A DNA stretch of 64,000 nt from Zeugodacus cucurbitae (GCF_028554725.1 NC_071669.1:34524001-34588000); one strand, 5' to 3'; positions 32,903 through 46,019 are shown, counted from the stretch's first letter. The notes: generated by a model from the sequence alone, not told the origin. Numbers and translations are program-made.

Positions 32903-35816
32903 GGTTAGGTTAGGTTTGTAGGCAGATCTCTGCAAGACAGAAAGATCTCACTTAGACAGCCTGGCGCTGTCCATTGTGGTACCAATAAAACTCCCCGTGG
33001 ATCAAAGACCTTTAAGATTCAGCAAACCGCTTGGAATCCGTTATAAATTTCTTAAGACTGGTAATATCTTAACTTACAGACGAAAAAGGGCTTTCGGAGG
33101 TGTTTCAACCTCAGTCTGGCAAAAGCTGGACAGTGCAGTAGGAAATGCTTAGATGATTCCATCTCGCCTTCCTCCATACAGCTTTGGCAACTAGCATCTG
33201 CCACGATCCCAAGTCTAACCGCATGGGTACCCATTGGACAATGTCCAGTAAGTACCCTATGATTGCGCTGAGATGAACCTTGCCCAGAGAAAGCAGTTGA
33301 AAGGACCGCTTACGCTCCACAGAGGGCCAAAAGGACCTCGCCACTGCACAAGTACTGGTAGTTGACCAGCGCTTGACGAGCTCATGCGTAGTCTGCATGT
33401 CCAGCGCTCTTGCGCAGGTGGACCATGGACTACCAATGCACTCCCATTCCGACGTCAATGTAGCTAGGGTACCCTCCCTTGCAAGCTTGTCCGCTATGCA
33501 GTTACCAGCGATCCCGCGGTGACCGGGTACCCACACTAGTCGGATTGCAAAATAGCTGGAGGCTATTGATAAGGATCTAAGACACTCCTTAACTAGCACA
33601 GAGCGTACCGTCATCGATTCCAATGCCAGTATTGCCGCCCTGCTGTCGGAGTGAATACATACCTCTCTAAAAGAGGTCACCATACGAAGCAGTGCGTCCA
33701 CTGCTACTTTGATTGCAGCGACCTCTGCTTGGAAGACACTACAGTGGTCAGGTAGCCTAAAGCTGGTATTGATAGAAAGCTTTCTGCAGAAAACTCCCTC
33801 TCGCACCTTTCCCTTAAGCTTCGATCCATCCGTGAAAAAGCTGACTGCACTTTTCCTCCATTGACTTCTACCCACCCACATATCCCTCGTAGGTACATGT
33901 GTAGAGAAGAAGCCTCTAGGGGACGGTTCCGCAGTGCAGTGGTCCAAGTTGTCAGGGATGCAATCGAACCGACGGAGAATCTCAGAATGCCCCTGCTTGG
34001 TACCGCTCATGTACCCAGCGTCTCTGAGTCTGACAGCGACCTTTGCCGCAGTGCACCTACCGGCGATATCAACAGATGCGACGTGTAAAATGGCATTTAG
34101 AGCCATTGTTGGTGTTGTTCTTAGCGCTCCGCTGATACCAATGAGAGCCGCTCTTTGGACACGCTCCAGCTGCTTAGCTAGTGTGACTTTCTCGAATGCC
34201 CTCCACCAGACCACAACGCCATAGAACATTATAGGTTTAATAATGGTCACATACAACCATAAAACCACTTTCGGTGAGAGACCCCACCTTTTTCCAATAG
34301 CCCCTCTACAGCAGTAAAGAGCTACCGAAGTCTTTCTTACCCTCTCCTCGATGTTTGGCTTCCATGAGAGCTTCCTATCAAGAATAAGCCTCAGGTATTT
34401 CACCTTATCCGCAGGTTGCAGACTGGAGCCTCGCAATGACGGGAGAGTAACATTTGGAATTTTGTATCTTCTTGTGAATAAGACGAGTTCCGTTTGGGTC
34501 ATTTCATATACGGTGTTTAGGAATTTTTCTTTGACCAAAAGGGCTACATCGTCAGCATAGGCCGTCACTCGACAGCCTTGATTTTCAAGTTCCTCCAGTA
34601 GGTCGTTCACCACCAGGATCCAGAGCAAAGGGGAGAGAACGCTACCTTGCGGGGTACCCCTATCGCTCGCTGTAGCTGCGCAGGTATAATGCCGTCTAGT
34701 CCGGGGGACTTGAAAGGTTTGAAAGAATTCAACGACCAGGTTAGGTGGCGATCATCCAGAAGGTTTACGAAGGCGCTTTCGCCCCCTTGAAGCTCTCCGA
34801 GGGAAGCTCTTTCCACAGATTGGTTTTTTGGGAAATGAGCATCCAAAAGAAGCTTTAAGTAAAGTAGTGACTCCTCACTGCTCGAGGTCCACTCTCCAGC
34901 ACCATCTCTCAAGTAACCCACGGATATTGGGCTCTTGGACAGAATACGCCCAAATCTCGAGGACTCCTGGCAGCCTTCCACGCTTTCGCAGTAGGCTCTC
35001 CAAGAAGACCGTTTGGCCTTCTTCATTTCAGACTTAAAAATGGCAAGTCCCACCTTATACAAAGCCCAATCGTCACCTAGACCACTTCTACGAGCTTTAT
35101 TGAAGAACCTTCGACTAGAAGATCTGAGCTCCGAAAGTTCCGGCGTCCACCAAAGAGGTTTCCCTTTGCCTTTCTGAGATCTCAGAGGACAGGAACTTTC
35201 AAGGGCCATCCTGCACCCAGAGCTGAAAACTTCGACACACTCATCAATCGCATTGGCCGAGAGAACTGAGTCTCGTGGGGGCGCTGCCGGAAGAGCTGAA
35301 CGAAGCTTCCTACAATATAGAACCCAATTTGTATTCCTAAGGTTCCTAAAAGGTTTGCGTACTGGACAGGCTCTGTCCAGATTGAAACTAATATACCTAT
35401 GGTCCGAAAAGGAGTGATCATTGAGAACCTTCCATTCCGAGATCAAAGGTACGGCGTCCCTAGATACTAGGGTAAGGTCGAGGACTTCCTCCCTACCCGC
35501 AGTCACGAACGTAGGGGAGTTCCCCCTATTGCATATAAATAAATCAACGCTACTTATAAAATTAAAGAGCAACTCACCTCTAACGTTTATGTCCGAGCTT
35601 CCCCAGACAGTATGTCTTGCGTTGGCGTCCGAGCCAATGATGGCGTTGACTTTCCTTCGCCTGGCCTCCCAGAGAGCCTTTCTCAGTATAGCGGGAGGTG
35701 GTTCCACCTCGTCGTCGTGCGGCATATAGGCCGAGATTAGCCAGAGTTCTTTGGCATCACCCTCCAATCTGGTGGTCACAACGTCTCCGCTACTGTAATT
35801 GGGTAAAAGGAAAACG
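32903..35816 (-). mobile_element. LOA-clade LINE with RNase H, 5'-truncated and internally deleted
   Basis: The 13-bp TSD TAAATAGAGCTTA is at 32890-32902 and 35817-35829. The minus-strand frame 35779-34607 carries the endonuclease (AIIGSDANARHTVWGSS, LDLTLVSRD, SDHRYISFN) and the start of RT (FKPFKSPGLDGI). A deletion joins this, out of frame, to GTPQGSVLSPLLW, and the second frame 34628-33111 has VTAYADDVALLVK, the C-terminal RT and an RNase H domain (FFTDGSKLKG, FQAEVAAIKVAVD, IHSDSRAAILALES, LVWVPGHRGIAGNCIAD). RNase H plus this EN-RT type fits LOA/I-group elements. The 3' tail is a short (TAACC) run. Confidence 0.9.
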
Positions 35817-35829
35817 TAAATAGAGCTTA

Positions 35830-36030
35830 ATCTTCAATGAAAAAATTTCATGTAACCGGCTTTTACAAATTTAAGTGAAAAATTATCTATGTATTTCAGT
35901 TTCATCATTTCACTTAATTTTTATTTAAATGATCTCGCTTTGCCATTTAAATATTGTCATATGTAACTATGGTTACGTTGTTCCATCAGCCGATTTCAAC
36001 TATGTTTTTCCATTTTGACAAATAAATACA
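35830..36030. repeat. Harbinger-like palindromic repeat, right part
   Basis: Contains ATGTAACCGGCTTTTACAAA and a downstream block (TTAATTTTTATTTAAATG) also present, inverted, at 41390-41480. Confidence 0.65.
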
Positions 36031-36260
36031 ATTTTTTGTTTACATAAATATTTTTTTATTCTTTCTAACTAAAGTTCCGAGGAGTTTGAATGTTAAATTA
36101 CGACTAACTTTATTTAATAAGGATAAATATGTCTTTACAATGTGAGGATCATAGAATGAAAGAGAATACAAAAAGTAGTATACAGGGTTACGTGAGGTAC
36201 AAAGTTGTAATCTTAAGTACATATTAATCTATTACTATTTATTACGAACTACTTCGCCTC

Positions 36261-37696
36261 GAACGGCGGCGAAGAACTGGTAAGGTACATGCACCAGCTT
36301 CTTTGCAAAATATGATCGGGAGAAAGCATGCTCGACGATTGGAATCTCAGTGTGCTCTGCCCAATCCATAAAAAGGGAGATCCCACAAACTGTGCCAATT
36401 ACCGTGGGATAAGCCTCCTAAATATCGCCTATAAGTTTCTATCGAGCGTACTGTGTGAAAGACTTAAGCCCACCGTCAACAAACTGATTGGACCTTATCA
36501 GTGTGGCTTTAGACCTGGAAAATCAACAACCGACCAGATATTCACCATGCGCCAAATCTTGGAAAAGACCCGTGAAAATAGTCGATTTTTAAGCTGCTTT
36601 CGACAGCACGAAAATGAGCTGCCTTTATGCCGCGATGTCTGAATTTGGTATCCCCGCAAAACTAATACGGCTGTGTAAGTTGACGTTGAGCAACACCAAA
36701 AGCTCCGTCATGATTGGGAAGGACCTCTCTGAGCCGTTCGATACCAAACGAGGTTTCAGACAAGGGGACTCACTATCGTGCGACTTCTTTAACTTGATGT
36801 TGGAAAAAATACTACGAGCTGCAGAGCTACATAGAGAAGGTACAATCTTCTACAAGAGTGTACAGCTCCTGGCGTACGCCGATGATATTGATATCATCGG
36901 AACAAACAACCGCGCCGTTTGTTCTGCTTTTTCCCGCATGGATAAGGAGGCGAAGCGAATGGGTCTGGAGGTGAATGAGGACAAGACGAAATATCTCCTG
37001 TCATCAAGCAAACAGTCAGCGCACTCGCGTCTTGGCTCCCACGTCACTGTTGACAGTCATAACTTCGAAGTCGTAGATAAATTCGTATACCTGGGAACCA
37101 GTATCAACAACACCAACAATGTCAGCCTCGAAATCCCGCGCAGAAAAACTCTTGCCAACAGGTGCTACTTTGGACTGAGTAGGCAATTGAACAGTAAAGT
37201 CCTCTCTCGACGAACCAAAATCAAACTATACAAGTCGCTTATCATTCCCGTCCTGCTTTATGGTGCAGAAGCTTGGACGATGTCAACATCAGATGAGACG
37301 ACACTAGGAGTTTTCGAGAGGAAAATTTTGCGCAAGATTTATGGTCCTCAGAACATTGGCAACGGCGAATACCGCAGACGATGGAACGATGAGCTGTACG
37401 AGTTATACGACGACATTGACATAGTTCAGCGAATAAAAAGACAGCGGCTACGCTGGCTAGGTCATGTTGTCCGAATGGACGAAAACACTCCAGCCCTGAA
37501 AGTGTTCGATGCAGTACCCGCCGGAGGAATCCGAGGAAGGGGATGGCCTCGACTCCGTTGGAGGGACCAGGTGGAGAGCGAGCTGGTTACACTTGGAATC
37601 TCCAACTGGCGCCGAACTGCGAAGGAAAGAGAAGAGTGGCGCGCTCTCATCAATTCGGCTATAAGCGGCTAAACGGTTGAACGCCAACGTACATAC
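36261..37696 (+). mobile_element. RTE-clade LINE, copy B, 5'-truncated
   Basis: A 10-bp TSD ACTTCGCCTC is at 36251-36260 and 37697-37706. The element starts at the beginning of RT (36328-36642: WNLSVLCPIHKKGDP, NKLIGPYQCGFRPGKSTTDQ) and continues in a 352-codon frame, 36614-37672, with RGFRQGDSLSCDFFN, LAYADDIDIIG, GAEAWTMSTSDE, RRWNDELYELYDDID and LGHVVRMDE. A small deletion at 36575-36600 (within ...NRIDTHHLFVDF... of copy C) shifts frame. Apart from this, the RT and C-terminus are better preserved than in copies A and C. Confidence 0.92.
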
Positions 37697-37863
37697 ACTT
37701 CGCCTCCACAACACCGCGACTCGAAGTAGAGAGTTTATTATTAACGATTGCGTTCGATAAGACCCAAATTCCATGAGCAGATACTATGCTTCATATATGT
37801 GAGACTCTTGGTAAATATGTCCGCTGGCTTTTCAAGTGTTTGCATATATTCTAATATAATCGC

Positions 37864-39435
37864 CTAATCTCGAACGCAGTCCCGAATGAAATGATGACGT
37901 GTATCGATATATTTCGTTCGAGGATGGAAATTGGAAGATACTGCTAACTTTTGAGCACTCTGGTTATCGTTAAATAATCTGACGCAGGTACAATCGATTC
38001 CCACCTCTTTCAAAGCACTCTTCAAATATAGAGCTTCTTTCGCTGCCTCAGCTATAGCGATGTATTCCGATTCAGTACTGGAAAGTGAAACTGTACGTTG
38101 TTTCCACGCTTCCCAACTTATAGACGAACCAGCAAATACATATGCATAGCTCGAATACGACCGCCTGTCTGATGGAATTGCTCCCCAATCAACATCGACT
38201 ACACCGTACAAATCTGCGCATGTCTTCTTGTACAGTAAATCATGTTGTAATGTACCTTTGATATAACGTAAAATTCTCTTCGCTGATTTCCAGTGCTCTT
38301 CACTGTAGTTACTGTTGAGTTCTTCACTGTAGTTACTGTTGAATTGACTCATAAAATTCACTGCATACGCTATTCCGGTTTCATAGACACCGCCATATAC
38401 ATCAAGGCACCGATTAAACTTTGATATGGGTATTTCCCCATAATCGCCTCATCTTTTGTCGTAGGCATGATGAGTTTGCAATTCGCTTCTATTGGCGTCT
38501 TCGAAGGATTGCACTGTGACATACCGAATCGTTCCAATATTGATTCAGCATATGTCCTTTGCGATAAAAATATTTCGCCTTTTTTCAGATTTTGAAAAAA
38601 ATCTATACTCAAACAACGATTGACGTGACCGATGTCCTTCATATCGAAATGTTGCGAGAATATTTCCTTCGTTGTTCTTAGCCAATTTTCATTGTTGAAC
38701 GTTAATAATAAATCGTCTACGTATATGATGGCCACGTAGAAACACGGATCACATTTTGTTGATTTTAATCCGATTTCGTTAAGGGTTAATGATAATTTGT
38801 GATGCCACATTAGCCCTTATTCACGCAAACCGTATAATGCTTATTTACTAGACATGCCGGGTTTGCTCGTTGTAACGCTGCTCTCCATTCTTCTGCAGTT
38901 TGCTGTATTTCGTCGCTATACTTCGTAAACCGTTTAAGCCAACAGGTTGACCTCGTTGAATTTTCTTCAACACGTTAATAAGTAAATCCGGAATATCCAT
39001 GTAGATACTTTCGTTTAAATCCCCATTCAAGTACGCAGTAATCACATCCATCAGATATATCAGGAGAAAGAGTCGTACTGAAGTTGACCGTGCAACTGGA
39101 GAGGAAACTTCATGAAAGTCTTCCCCTGGACGTTGATGATCATCTTTAGTCCGGAACACGAACTTGTTGCCAATTACTTTGCTACCTGTTGGTTTTTGTA
39201 TTATTTGCCAAGTTCTGTTCCTCATGTGCGCCAAAAATTCGTCTTCAAGCCCCTTTACCCATGTAGATGCGTCGTCAGATTTCAATGCATCCGTTAGTGT
39301 TTGCGGATCCTCAGTTACAAGGCGTTCATTGCACTCGTAAAACTCGTCTGGATTAGTAGCATCCTCCTCTGAATTGACGTCAGCTATCAACTGGAGATAC
39401 ACTTTTCGTGGTCGCCCTCGCTGTCTCGAACGCAC
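37864..39435 (-). pseudogene. copia-type RT and RNase H
   Basis: Minus-strand pieces: 39435-38848 (WVKGLEDEFLAHMRNRTWQI, VIGNKFVFRTKDD), 38810-38370 (IIYVDDLLLTFNNENWL, the catalytic YVDD, then GALMYMAV) and 38361-37864 (RILRYIKGTLQHDLLY, SSTESEYIAIAEAAKEALYL, ending KYIDTRHHFIRDCVRD). These are hallmark Ty1/copia motifs. Frameshifts and a deletion around 38820-39000 separate them. Confidence 0.9.
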
Positions 39436-39596
39436 ATATCTTGAAACCCGATTTATCGATATATTTTACATCGCGACTTATTATGGTGCACCTCTTGGTC
39501 TCTGAATATAACCGATATGCCTTTGATTCACATGAATAGCTAACAAATATACACGGCTCCGCGCGCGATTCAAATTTTGCTTTTGAAGCATTCTTG

Positions 39597-40530
39597 TTAA
39601 GCGTATGCTTTCATACCGAATATTTTCATATGTGACACCGTCGGATTTCGCTTAGTCCATACCCGGTATGGGACTTCACCCGTTGTTCTCGTTACACAAC
39701 GATTTCGAATATAACACGCCGTATTTATTGCTTCGGTCCAAAACGATGGAGGTGCACCCGCATATTTCATCATGCACCTGGTCATCTCAACGAGAGTTCT
39801 ATTTTTGCGTTCCGCCATACCATTTTGCTGTGAAGTATACGGAGCCGTAAGGCGACGTTTGATTCCGCACTCATTTATAAATTTATTAAAGTCATTATTA
39901 CAATATTCACGACGATTGTCCGACTGCAACGCTTTGATCTTCTTTCCCGTGAATGTTTCAACTTTTGCTTTATATTCTTAAAAAACGTCAAGTACATTCA
40001 ATTTTTGTTTTATGAAAAATTTTTCACACCACCTTGACTTTTCGTCAATGAATGTCACGAAGTATTTTGCACCGCCATGGGACCCAGTCCTCATTGGCCC
40101 ACACACGTCACTGTGTACAATTTCTAGTAGATTGTCAACTCTATTTCCGTTTGATTTGGGAAAAACCGCGCGCACTTGTTTTTCACTTGCACAGATTTCA
40201 CATTCGGATAGTTTCTCAGTTTGTTTAAATTTTAACCTGTATACCGAACCGTTTGCCATAGATTTTAAACCGCGTTCGTTAACATGGCCCATTCTGTAAT
40301 GCCACAAATCAATACTGTTTTTGGTATTTGCCAAATTTGCGAAATTTTTCGTTGTTTTTATATAATATAAGTTTCCTATTCTTTCGGCTTTCAATATAAC
40401 TTTATTGTCACTGTTCATAACCACGGCTTCGTTCCTTTTGAACTTCACTGAATAGCCCTTGTCGGTAATTTTAGCAACCGATAACAAATTCGTACGTAAG
40501 TCAGCTACATGTAAAATGCCCTACAAGACG
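39597..40530 (-). pseudogene. copia-type integrase
   Basis: 40487-39978 carries the GAG-pre-integrase zinc region (WHYRMGHVNERGLKSM, CEICASEKQVRAVFP) and the first catalytic block (HSDVCGPM, FVTFIDEKSRW). 39929-39597 carries QSDNRREYCNNDFNKFINE and YTSQQNGMAERKNRTLVEM (second D and E). A frameshift near 39980 divides them. The sequence is recognisable upstream to about 40525 (HVADLRTNLLSVAKI) and then lost. Confidence 0.9.
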
Positions 40531-40895
40531 GAGCTAACTCATACACCACTACACATGCAAATTTTTTCAGCTTTTACCAATGCATACACATTACTAACAT
40601 TTTGTAGCTATAGCTTATAAGTGGCAATCTCGGTAGTTAGAGTAGCAAAATTCATTAACCCTAATTTTTGTATGTGTAAGAGAGGGATACAATAAACCGT
40701 TCAAAAATCGCCGTCATGGCCGCTGTTCATTTGAAAATAAAATTAAAAGTGAATGGATGTAAGTGCGTTATAAATATTTCTTTTATTTTGTTAAGTGTTT
40801 TTGGATATTTATCCATCTTATAAATGCATTATTTATATATTTAATATATATATATATATATATATATTATTATTATATATATTATTATCCTTATA
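40531..40895. other. Unassigned AT-rich sequence in the copia remnant
   Basis: No gag or protease similarity seen. Includes a TA microsatellite at 40846-40865. Confidence 0.4.
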
Positions 40896-41093
40896 TTTAA
40901 TAAGGATAAATATGTCTTTACAATGTGAGGATCATAGAATGAAAGAGAATACAAAAAGTAGTATACAGGGTTGCGTGAGGTACAAAGTTGTAATCTTAAG
41001 TACATTTTTACTATTTATTATGAACTACTTCGCCTCCACAACACTAATATTCATGCCTCTTAATTTTTTGTATGTCAATTTTGAATAATGGTG

Positions 41094-41181
41094 GAAACCA
41101 GAAAACTTAAGTACAAAGTTAAGTAAAAATTAAAATTAAATAGAACTTACTTTTCAATGAAAAAATTTCGTGAAACCGGCT
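41094..41181. mobile_element. PIF/Harbinger-like MITE, truncated copy
   Basis: Ends in TTTCGTGAAACCGGCTG then TTA, the same terminus as the next element. Only one TIR is present. Confidence 0.65.
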
Positions 41182-41223
41182 GTTAGTGTGATGAATGTTG
41201 TTGAATGTTATGTATTACATTTA

Positions 41224-41494
41224 CAGCCGGTTTCACGAAATTTTTTAATTGAAAATTATGTTCCATTTAATTTTTATTTAACTTTGCACTTAAGTTTCCT
41301 GCGTTTCACCATTATTGACATTTGGCATCCAAAAAATTAAAAGGCAGGGATGTTGGTAAGAATAACAGCTGATTTATGACAGTATTTAAATAATATTTAA
41401 ATGGCAAAGCGTGACCATTTAAATAAAAATTAAGTCAAATGGTGAAACTGAAATTAATTATTTGCCACTTAAATTTGTTTCGTGAAACCAGCTG
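41224..41494. mobile_element. PIF/Harbinger-like MITE (about 271 bp)
   Basis: TIRs CAGCCGGTTTCACGAAA and the complement (TTTCGTGAAACCAGCTG) are flanked by TTA on both sides, the 3-bp TSD of PIF/Harbinger elements. Near-palindromic, no coding. Related segments lie at 32795-32902 and 35830-36030. Confidence 0.8.
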
Positions 41495-41539
41495 TTAAGG
41501 TTTTAAGCTGTTTAAAGACAGTAAAGGTTTTTATGATGT

Positions 41540-41671
41540 AATATATTTGTTATACTCTCGCAACAAAGTTGCTAAGAGAGTATTATAGTTTTGCTCACAT
41601 AACGGTTGTTTTTTAACACCCAAAACTAAACGAGTTAGATATAGGATTATATATACCAAAGTGATCCAAAG
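41540..41671 (+). repeat. Common noncoding repeat, copy d, left part
   Basis: Starts with the hairpin end ACTCTCGCAACAAAGTTGCT...GAGAGT, then CACATAACGGTTGTTT. It is cut by the RTE element and continues at 44703. Confidence 0.85.
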
Positions 41672-44600
41672 TGATAGAGGATGGAGTCATATGTTAAGTT
41701 CACGTACATAAGTGAGGAATGTTTCTGACTGTCATTCACTTGGGAGTGGCCAGGAACGATTCTTTTATATGTGGCTCAAGCAGCTCACGACTTCCGGCCT
41801 TAGACCAAGTATCCTCTGGGCAGCCAACATACATCCGTTTGGAGACGAGCTAAAGTGAGAAGGCGAAACCCGCTTATGCGGTTGTGCAAACGTTTAAAGG
41901 ACTACGAAATAAGGGCATGCACCTGGAATGTCCGGACCCTTAATTGGGAAGGTGCCTCTGCCCAGCTGATTGATGTCCTCGTAAGAGTAAAGGCTGACAT
42001 CACCGCAATTCAAGAAATGCGATGGACGGGACAAGGACGGAAGAAGGTGGGTCCTTGTGACATCTACTACAGCGGCCATATAAAGGAGCGCAAATTCGGT
42101 GTGGGATTCGTGGTGGGAGAGAGACTCCGTCGTCGAGTCCTGGCATTCACTCCAAGGATGAACGTCTAGCCACAAACCGCTTCAAAGCGAGGTTCTTCAA
42201 CATATCGCTGATTTGCGCCCACGCCACGACGGAAGAGAAGGGCGAAGTGATCAAAGATACATTCAATGAGCGCCTAGAACGTACCTATGAGCGCCGCCCC
42301 CGCCACGATGTCAAAATCGTGCTTGGCGATTTCAACGGTAGGGTGGGTAAAGAAGGTGTCTTTGGCACAACAGTCGGGAAACTCAGCCTCCATGACGAAA
42401 CATCGCCAAACGGTCTGAGGCTGATCGACTTCGCCGGGGCCCGAAATATGGTCGTCTGTAGTACTAGATTCCAGCATAAGATAATCCATCAAGCTACTTG
42501 GCTGTCTCCGGATCGAATCACTCGCAACCAGATCGATCATGTTGTGATAGATGGACGACATGTCTCCAGTGTTTTTGATGTGCGTGATGTGCTTCGTGGT
42601 CCCAATATTGACTCGGACCACCATCTTGTAGCAGCTAAGAAACGTACCCGGCTCAGTGTAGAAAAGCGCACACGTCAACAAACACAAAGAAGGTTCGACA
42701 TCGAGAAGCTGCAATCACAACCGACAGCCGAACGATTTTCTACTCGACTTGCACTCCTGCTTTCTGAGAGCACTCATCAGCATCTCGGTATAAGGGAACT
42801 GTGGGATGGCATATCAAACTCCTTACGAACAGCTGCAACCAAAATCATTGGCTTTCGGAAAAGTAAAAAAAAACAGCTGGTATGATAAGGATTGTAGTCT
42901 CGCAGTGGAGAGTAAACAGACTGCCTACCTCATGATGTTGCGATCGACCGCAACACGAGCGGGATGGGAAAGATACCGAGATCTGAAGAGGGAAGCGAGA
43001 CGCATTTGCAGACAAAAAAAGAAAGTGGCCGAAATGCGTGAGTATGAAGAGCTTAACAAGCTGGCCGACAGTGGTAATGCTCGAAAATTTTACAAAAAGA
43101 TCCGGCGACTAACTGAAGGTTTCAAGACCGGAGCACACTCCTGTAGGACCCCCAGAGGTGATCTAGTTATTGATGACCAGAGTATACTGAGTTTGTGGAG
43201 GAAACACTTCTCCAGCCTGCTGAATGGATGGCAGTGAAAGTACAACACCAGGAGATGGCGAACCCGATTCCCCAATCGACGACAATGGAGCAGATGTTCC
43301 ATTGCCCGACCGTGAAGAAATTCGAATAGCAATTACCCGCTTGAAGAACAATAAGGCGGCGGGTGCCGATGGATTACCGGCCGAGCTGATAAGGTGCTTG
43401 CATCAGCTTCTTTGCAGAATATGGTCGGAAGAAAGCATGCCTGACGATTGGAATCTCAGTGTACTCTGCCAAATACACAAAAAGGGAGACCCCACAATTT
43501 GCGCTAACTTCCGTGGGATAAGCCTCCTCTAAATCGCGTATAATGTTCTGTCGAGCGTACTGTGTGAAAGACTAAAGCCCACCGTCAACAAACTGATTGG
43601 ACCTTATCAGTGTGGCTTTAGACCTGGAAAATCAACAACAGACCAGATATTCACCATGCGCCAAATTTTGGAGAACACCCGTGAAAATAGGATCGACACA
43701 CACCATCTCTTTGTCGACTTTAAAGGTGCTTTCGACAGCACGAAAAGGAGCTGCCTTTATGTCGCGATGTCTGAATTTGGTATCCCCGCAAAACTAATAC
43801 GGCTGTGTAAGCTGACGTTGAGTAACACCAAAAGCTCCGTCAGGATCGGGAAGGACCTCTCCAAGCCGTTCGATATCAGACGAGGTTTCAGACAAGGTGA
43901 CTGACTCTCGTGTGATTTCTTTAACCTGATGCTGGAGAAAATAATACGAGCTGCAGAGCTAAATAGAGAAGGTACAATCTTCTATAAGAGTGTACAGCTA
44001 CTGGCGTACGCCGATGATATCGATATCATTGGAAACAATACCCGCGCCGTTAGTCCCTGACGGAAATATCTCCTGTCGTCAAACAAACAGTCAGCATATT
44101 CGCGTCTTGGCTCCCACGTCACTGTTGACAGTCATAGCTTTGAAGTTGTAGATAATTTCGTCTACCCTGGAACCAGCATTAACAGCAATAACAATGTCAT
44201 CCTGGAAATCCAACGCAGAATCACTCTTGCCAACAGGTGCTACTATGGACTAAGTAGGCAATTGAAAAGTAAAGTCCTCTCTCGACGAACAAAAACAAAA
44301 CTCTACAAGTCTCTCATCATTCCCGTCCTACTTTAAGGTGCAGAAGTGTGTACGATGTCAACATCCGATGAGACGGCGTTCCGCAGACGATGGAACGATG
44401 AGCTGTATGTGTTATTCGGCGACATTGACATAGTCCAGCGAATAAAAAGACAGCGGCTACACTGGCTAGGTCATGTTGTTCGAATGGATGAAAATGCTCC
44501 AGCTCTGAAAGTATTCGATGCAGTACCCGCTGGTGGAAGCCGCGGAAGAGAGATACCTCCACTCCGATGGAAGGACCAGGTGGAGAGGGACCTGGCTTCG

Positions 44601-44702
44601 CTTGGTATAACCAATTGGCGCCAAACTACCAGAAGGAGGGATACGTGGCGCGCTGTTGTGGACTCGGCTATAACCGCATAAGTGGTGTCTACGCCAGTCA
44701 AG
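41672..44702 (+). mobile_element. RTE-clade LINE, copy C, near full length
   Basis: Contains a 5' UTR, then the endonuclease start (41855-42169: YEIRACTWNVRTLNW, AIQEMRW), the middle (42247-42885: VKIVLGDFNGRVGKEG, NQIDHVVIDG, SDHHLVAAK), the linker (42806-43237), RT (43224-43532 and 43656-43904: AAGADGLPAELI, PDDWNLSVLCQIHKKGDP, FVDFKGAFDSTKRSC, then LAYADDIDIIG near 44005) and the C-terminus (44346-44681: WLGHVVRMDENAPALKVF). It has many frameshifts and a premature stop after RRGFRQGD at 43903, plus a deletion near 44058. It lies inside the common noncoding repeat; GATC is seen at both junctions. The 5' start is approximate. Confidence 0.9.
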
Positions 44703-45846
44703 AAGAATAAGAGATCAGGGCGACGAAGCGAGTCAAAATCCGTCCGTCCGTCTGTGCAAGCTGTAAGTTGAGTAAAAATTAAGATATCTTGATGAAACTT
44801 GGCACCGTAGGAAGGTTGCTTTCGAAAATCGGGCAAGATCGGACAACTGCCACGCCCACAAAATGGCGAAAACCGAAAACACATAAAGTACCATAACTAA
44901 GCCATAAATAAAGCTATAGAAATATAATTTGGTATGAAGGATCGCACTATGAAGGGGTATATTTGGATGTTATTTTTTTGGGAAAGGGGCGTGGACTGGC
45001 CCCCAAATAGGGTTTTTGTACATATCTCGCAAACCAATAGAGCTATACAAACCAAACTTTCTGAAGTATTTTTTTTAACCACTTATTACAGTCCAAAAAT
45101 GAAAGAAATCGGATAATAACCACGCCCACCTCCCATACAAAGGTTAGGTTGTAATTTTACTAAATTTTACATAAAAAAATGGCAGATGGAAGCTGCACTC
45201 AGATTTTTTTACAAAATGGAAATTGGACGTGGTATCTCCCACTTATGTGTCAAAAACCATATCTCAGGAACTACTCGATAGATTTCAATGAAATTGGGTA
45301 TATAATATTTTCTTGACACCCTGATGACACGTCTGGAAAATGGATGAAATCGGTTCACAACTACGACAACTTCCCATATAACTAAATTTTGAATTCCATC
45401 TGATTCCTTCACTTTATAAGATATACATAAGGAACCTATGAAGATAGCGAAATAAAACTTGGTGGCATCACTTGTGAAAAAATTGTCGAAATTGAACTAT
45501 AACTTTTCAAGGCCCCGGATATCGAATTTGAAGAACTCAGTGACTTATGGTAATTATTCACTGAAAATATCGGTAAATCTCTCAGATATCTTAATTTAAT
45601 TCAGAGGAAATATTTTTCTTCTAATAGTGTGTCTCTGTACCAGAAATGGTTAAAATCGGGTCACAACTTCCCTTAGCTCCCAAATGCCTAATATTGGGGT
45701 TTTCAAACTTTCAATGGACTTTATACCAGATGTATATATGTGGAATATGTGAGTAAAATAAAATAATTTAATAAAATTACATAAATAAATTGCGAGGGTA
45801 TAAAATGTTCGGTTGCACCCAAACTTAGCCTTTCCTTACTTGTTTT
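44703..45846 (+). repeat. Common noncoding repeat, copy d, right part
   Basis: The longest plus-oriented stretch of the family. It contains CCACGCCCACAAAATGGCGA, several CACGCCCAC motifs, and the closing end GAGGGTATAAAATGTTCGGT...CCTTTCCTTACTTG. No coding frame. Confidence 0.88.
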
Positions 45847-46019
45847 AATAATAAAATATCTAAAATAAATAAATGAGCACCAAAATGCATTTTTTATGAA
45901 AAAATAGAAAACATTCTCAAAATGTAAGGTTCCAGAGTTCTCACTGGGTATCTTTTCTTTCGTACTCACCTACACAGTCACAATTCCTCTCGTACCGACC
46001 ACTGAATTAGATTTACTAC
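45847..46019. other. Short spacer
   Basis: AT-rich; nothing recognised. Confidence 0.4.

Larger units (their letters stand above)
36112..41043 (-). mobile_element. copia-type LTR retrotransposon, broken (RTE inserted in 3' LTR)
   Basis: Two direct repeats bound it: 36112-36260 plus 37707-37713, and 40896-41043. On the minus strand both begin TGTTGTGGAGGCGAAGTAGT, so they are taken as LTRs; their distal limits diverge. Between them the minus strand encodes copia-type integrase then RT/RNase H, in the Ty1/copia order IN before RT. Gag and protease are lost (truncation near 40525). Confidence 0.8.

Noticed and set aside
32903..32920. Telomere-type TTAGG array
   Set aside because: Only two to three units and exactly at the 3' end of a LINE; a retrotransposon tail explains it.
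33111..34628. Host gene encoding an RNase H protein
   Set aside because: It is the RT/RNase H half of a LOA-clade LINE bounded by a 13-bp TSD.
41855..42885. Host gene 'craniofacial development protein 2-like'
   Set aside because: The similarity is to the RTE LINE endonuclease; RT follows and the unit recurs three times in the window.
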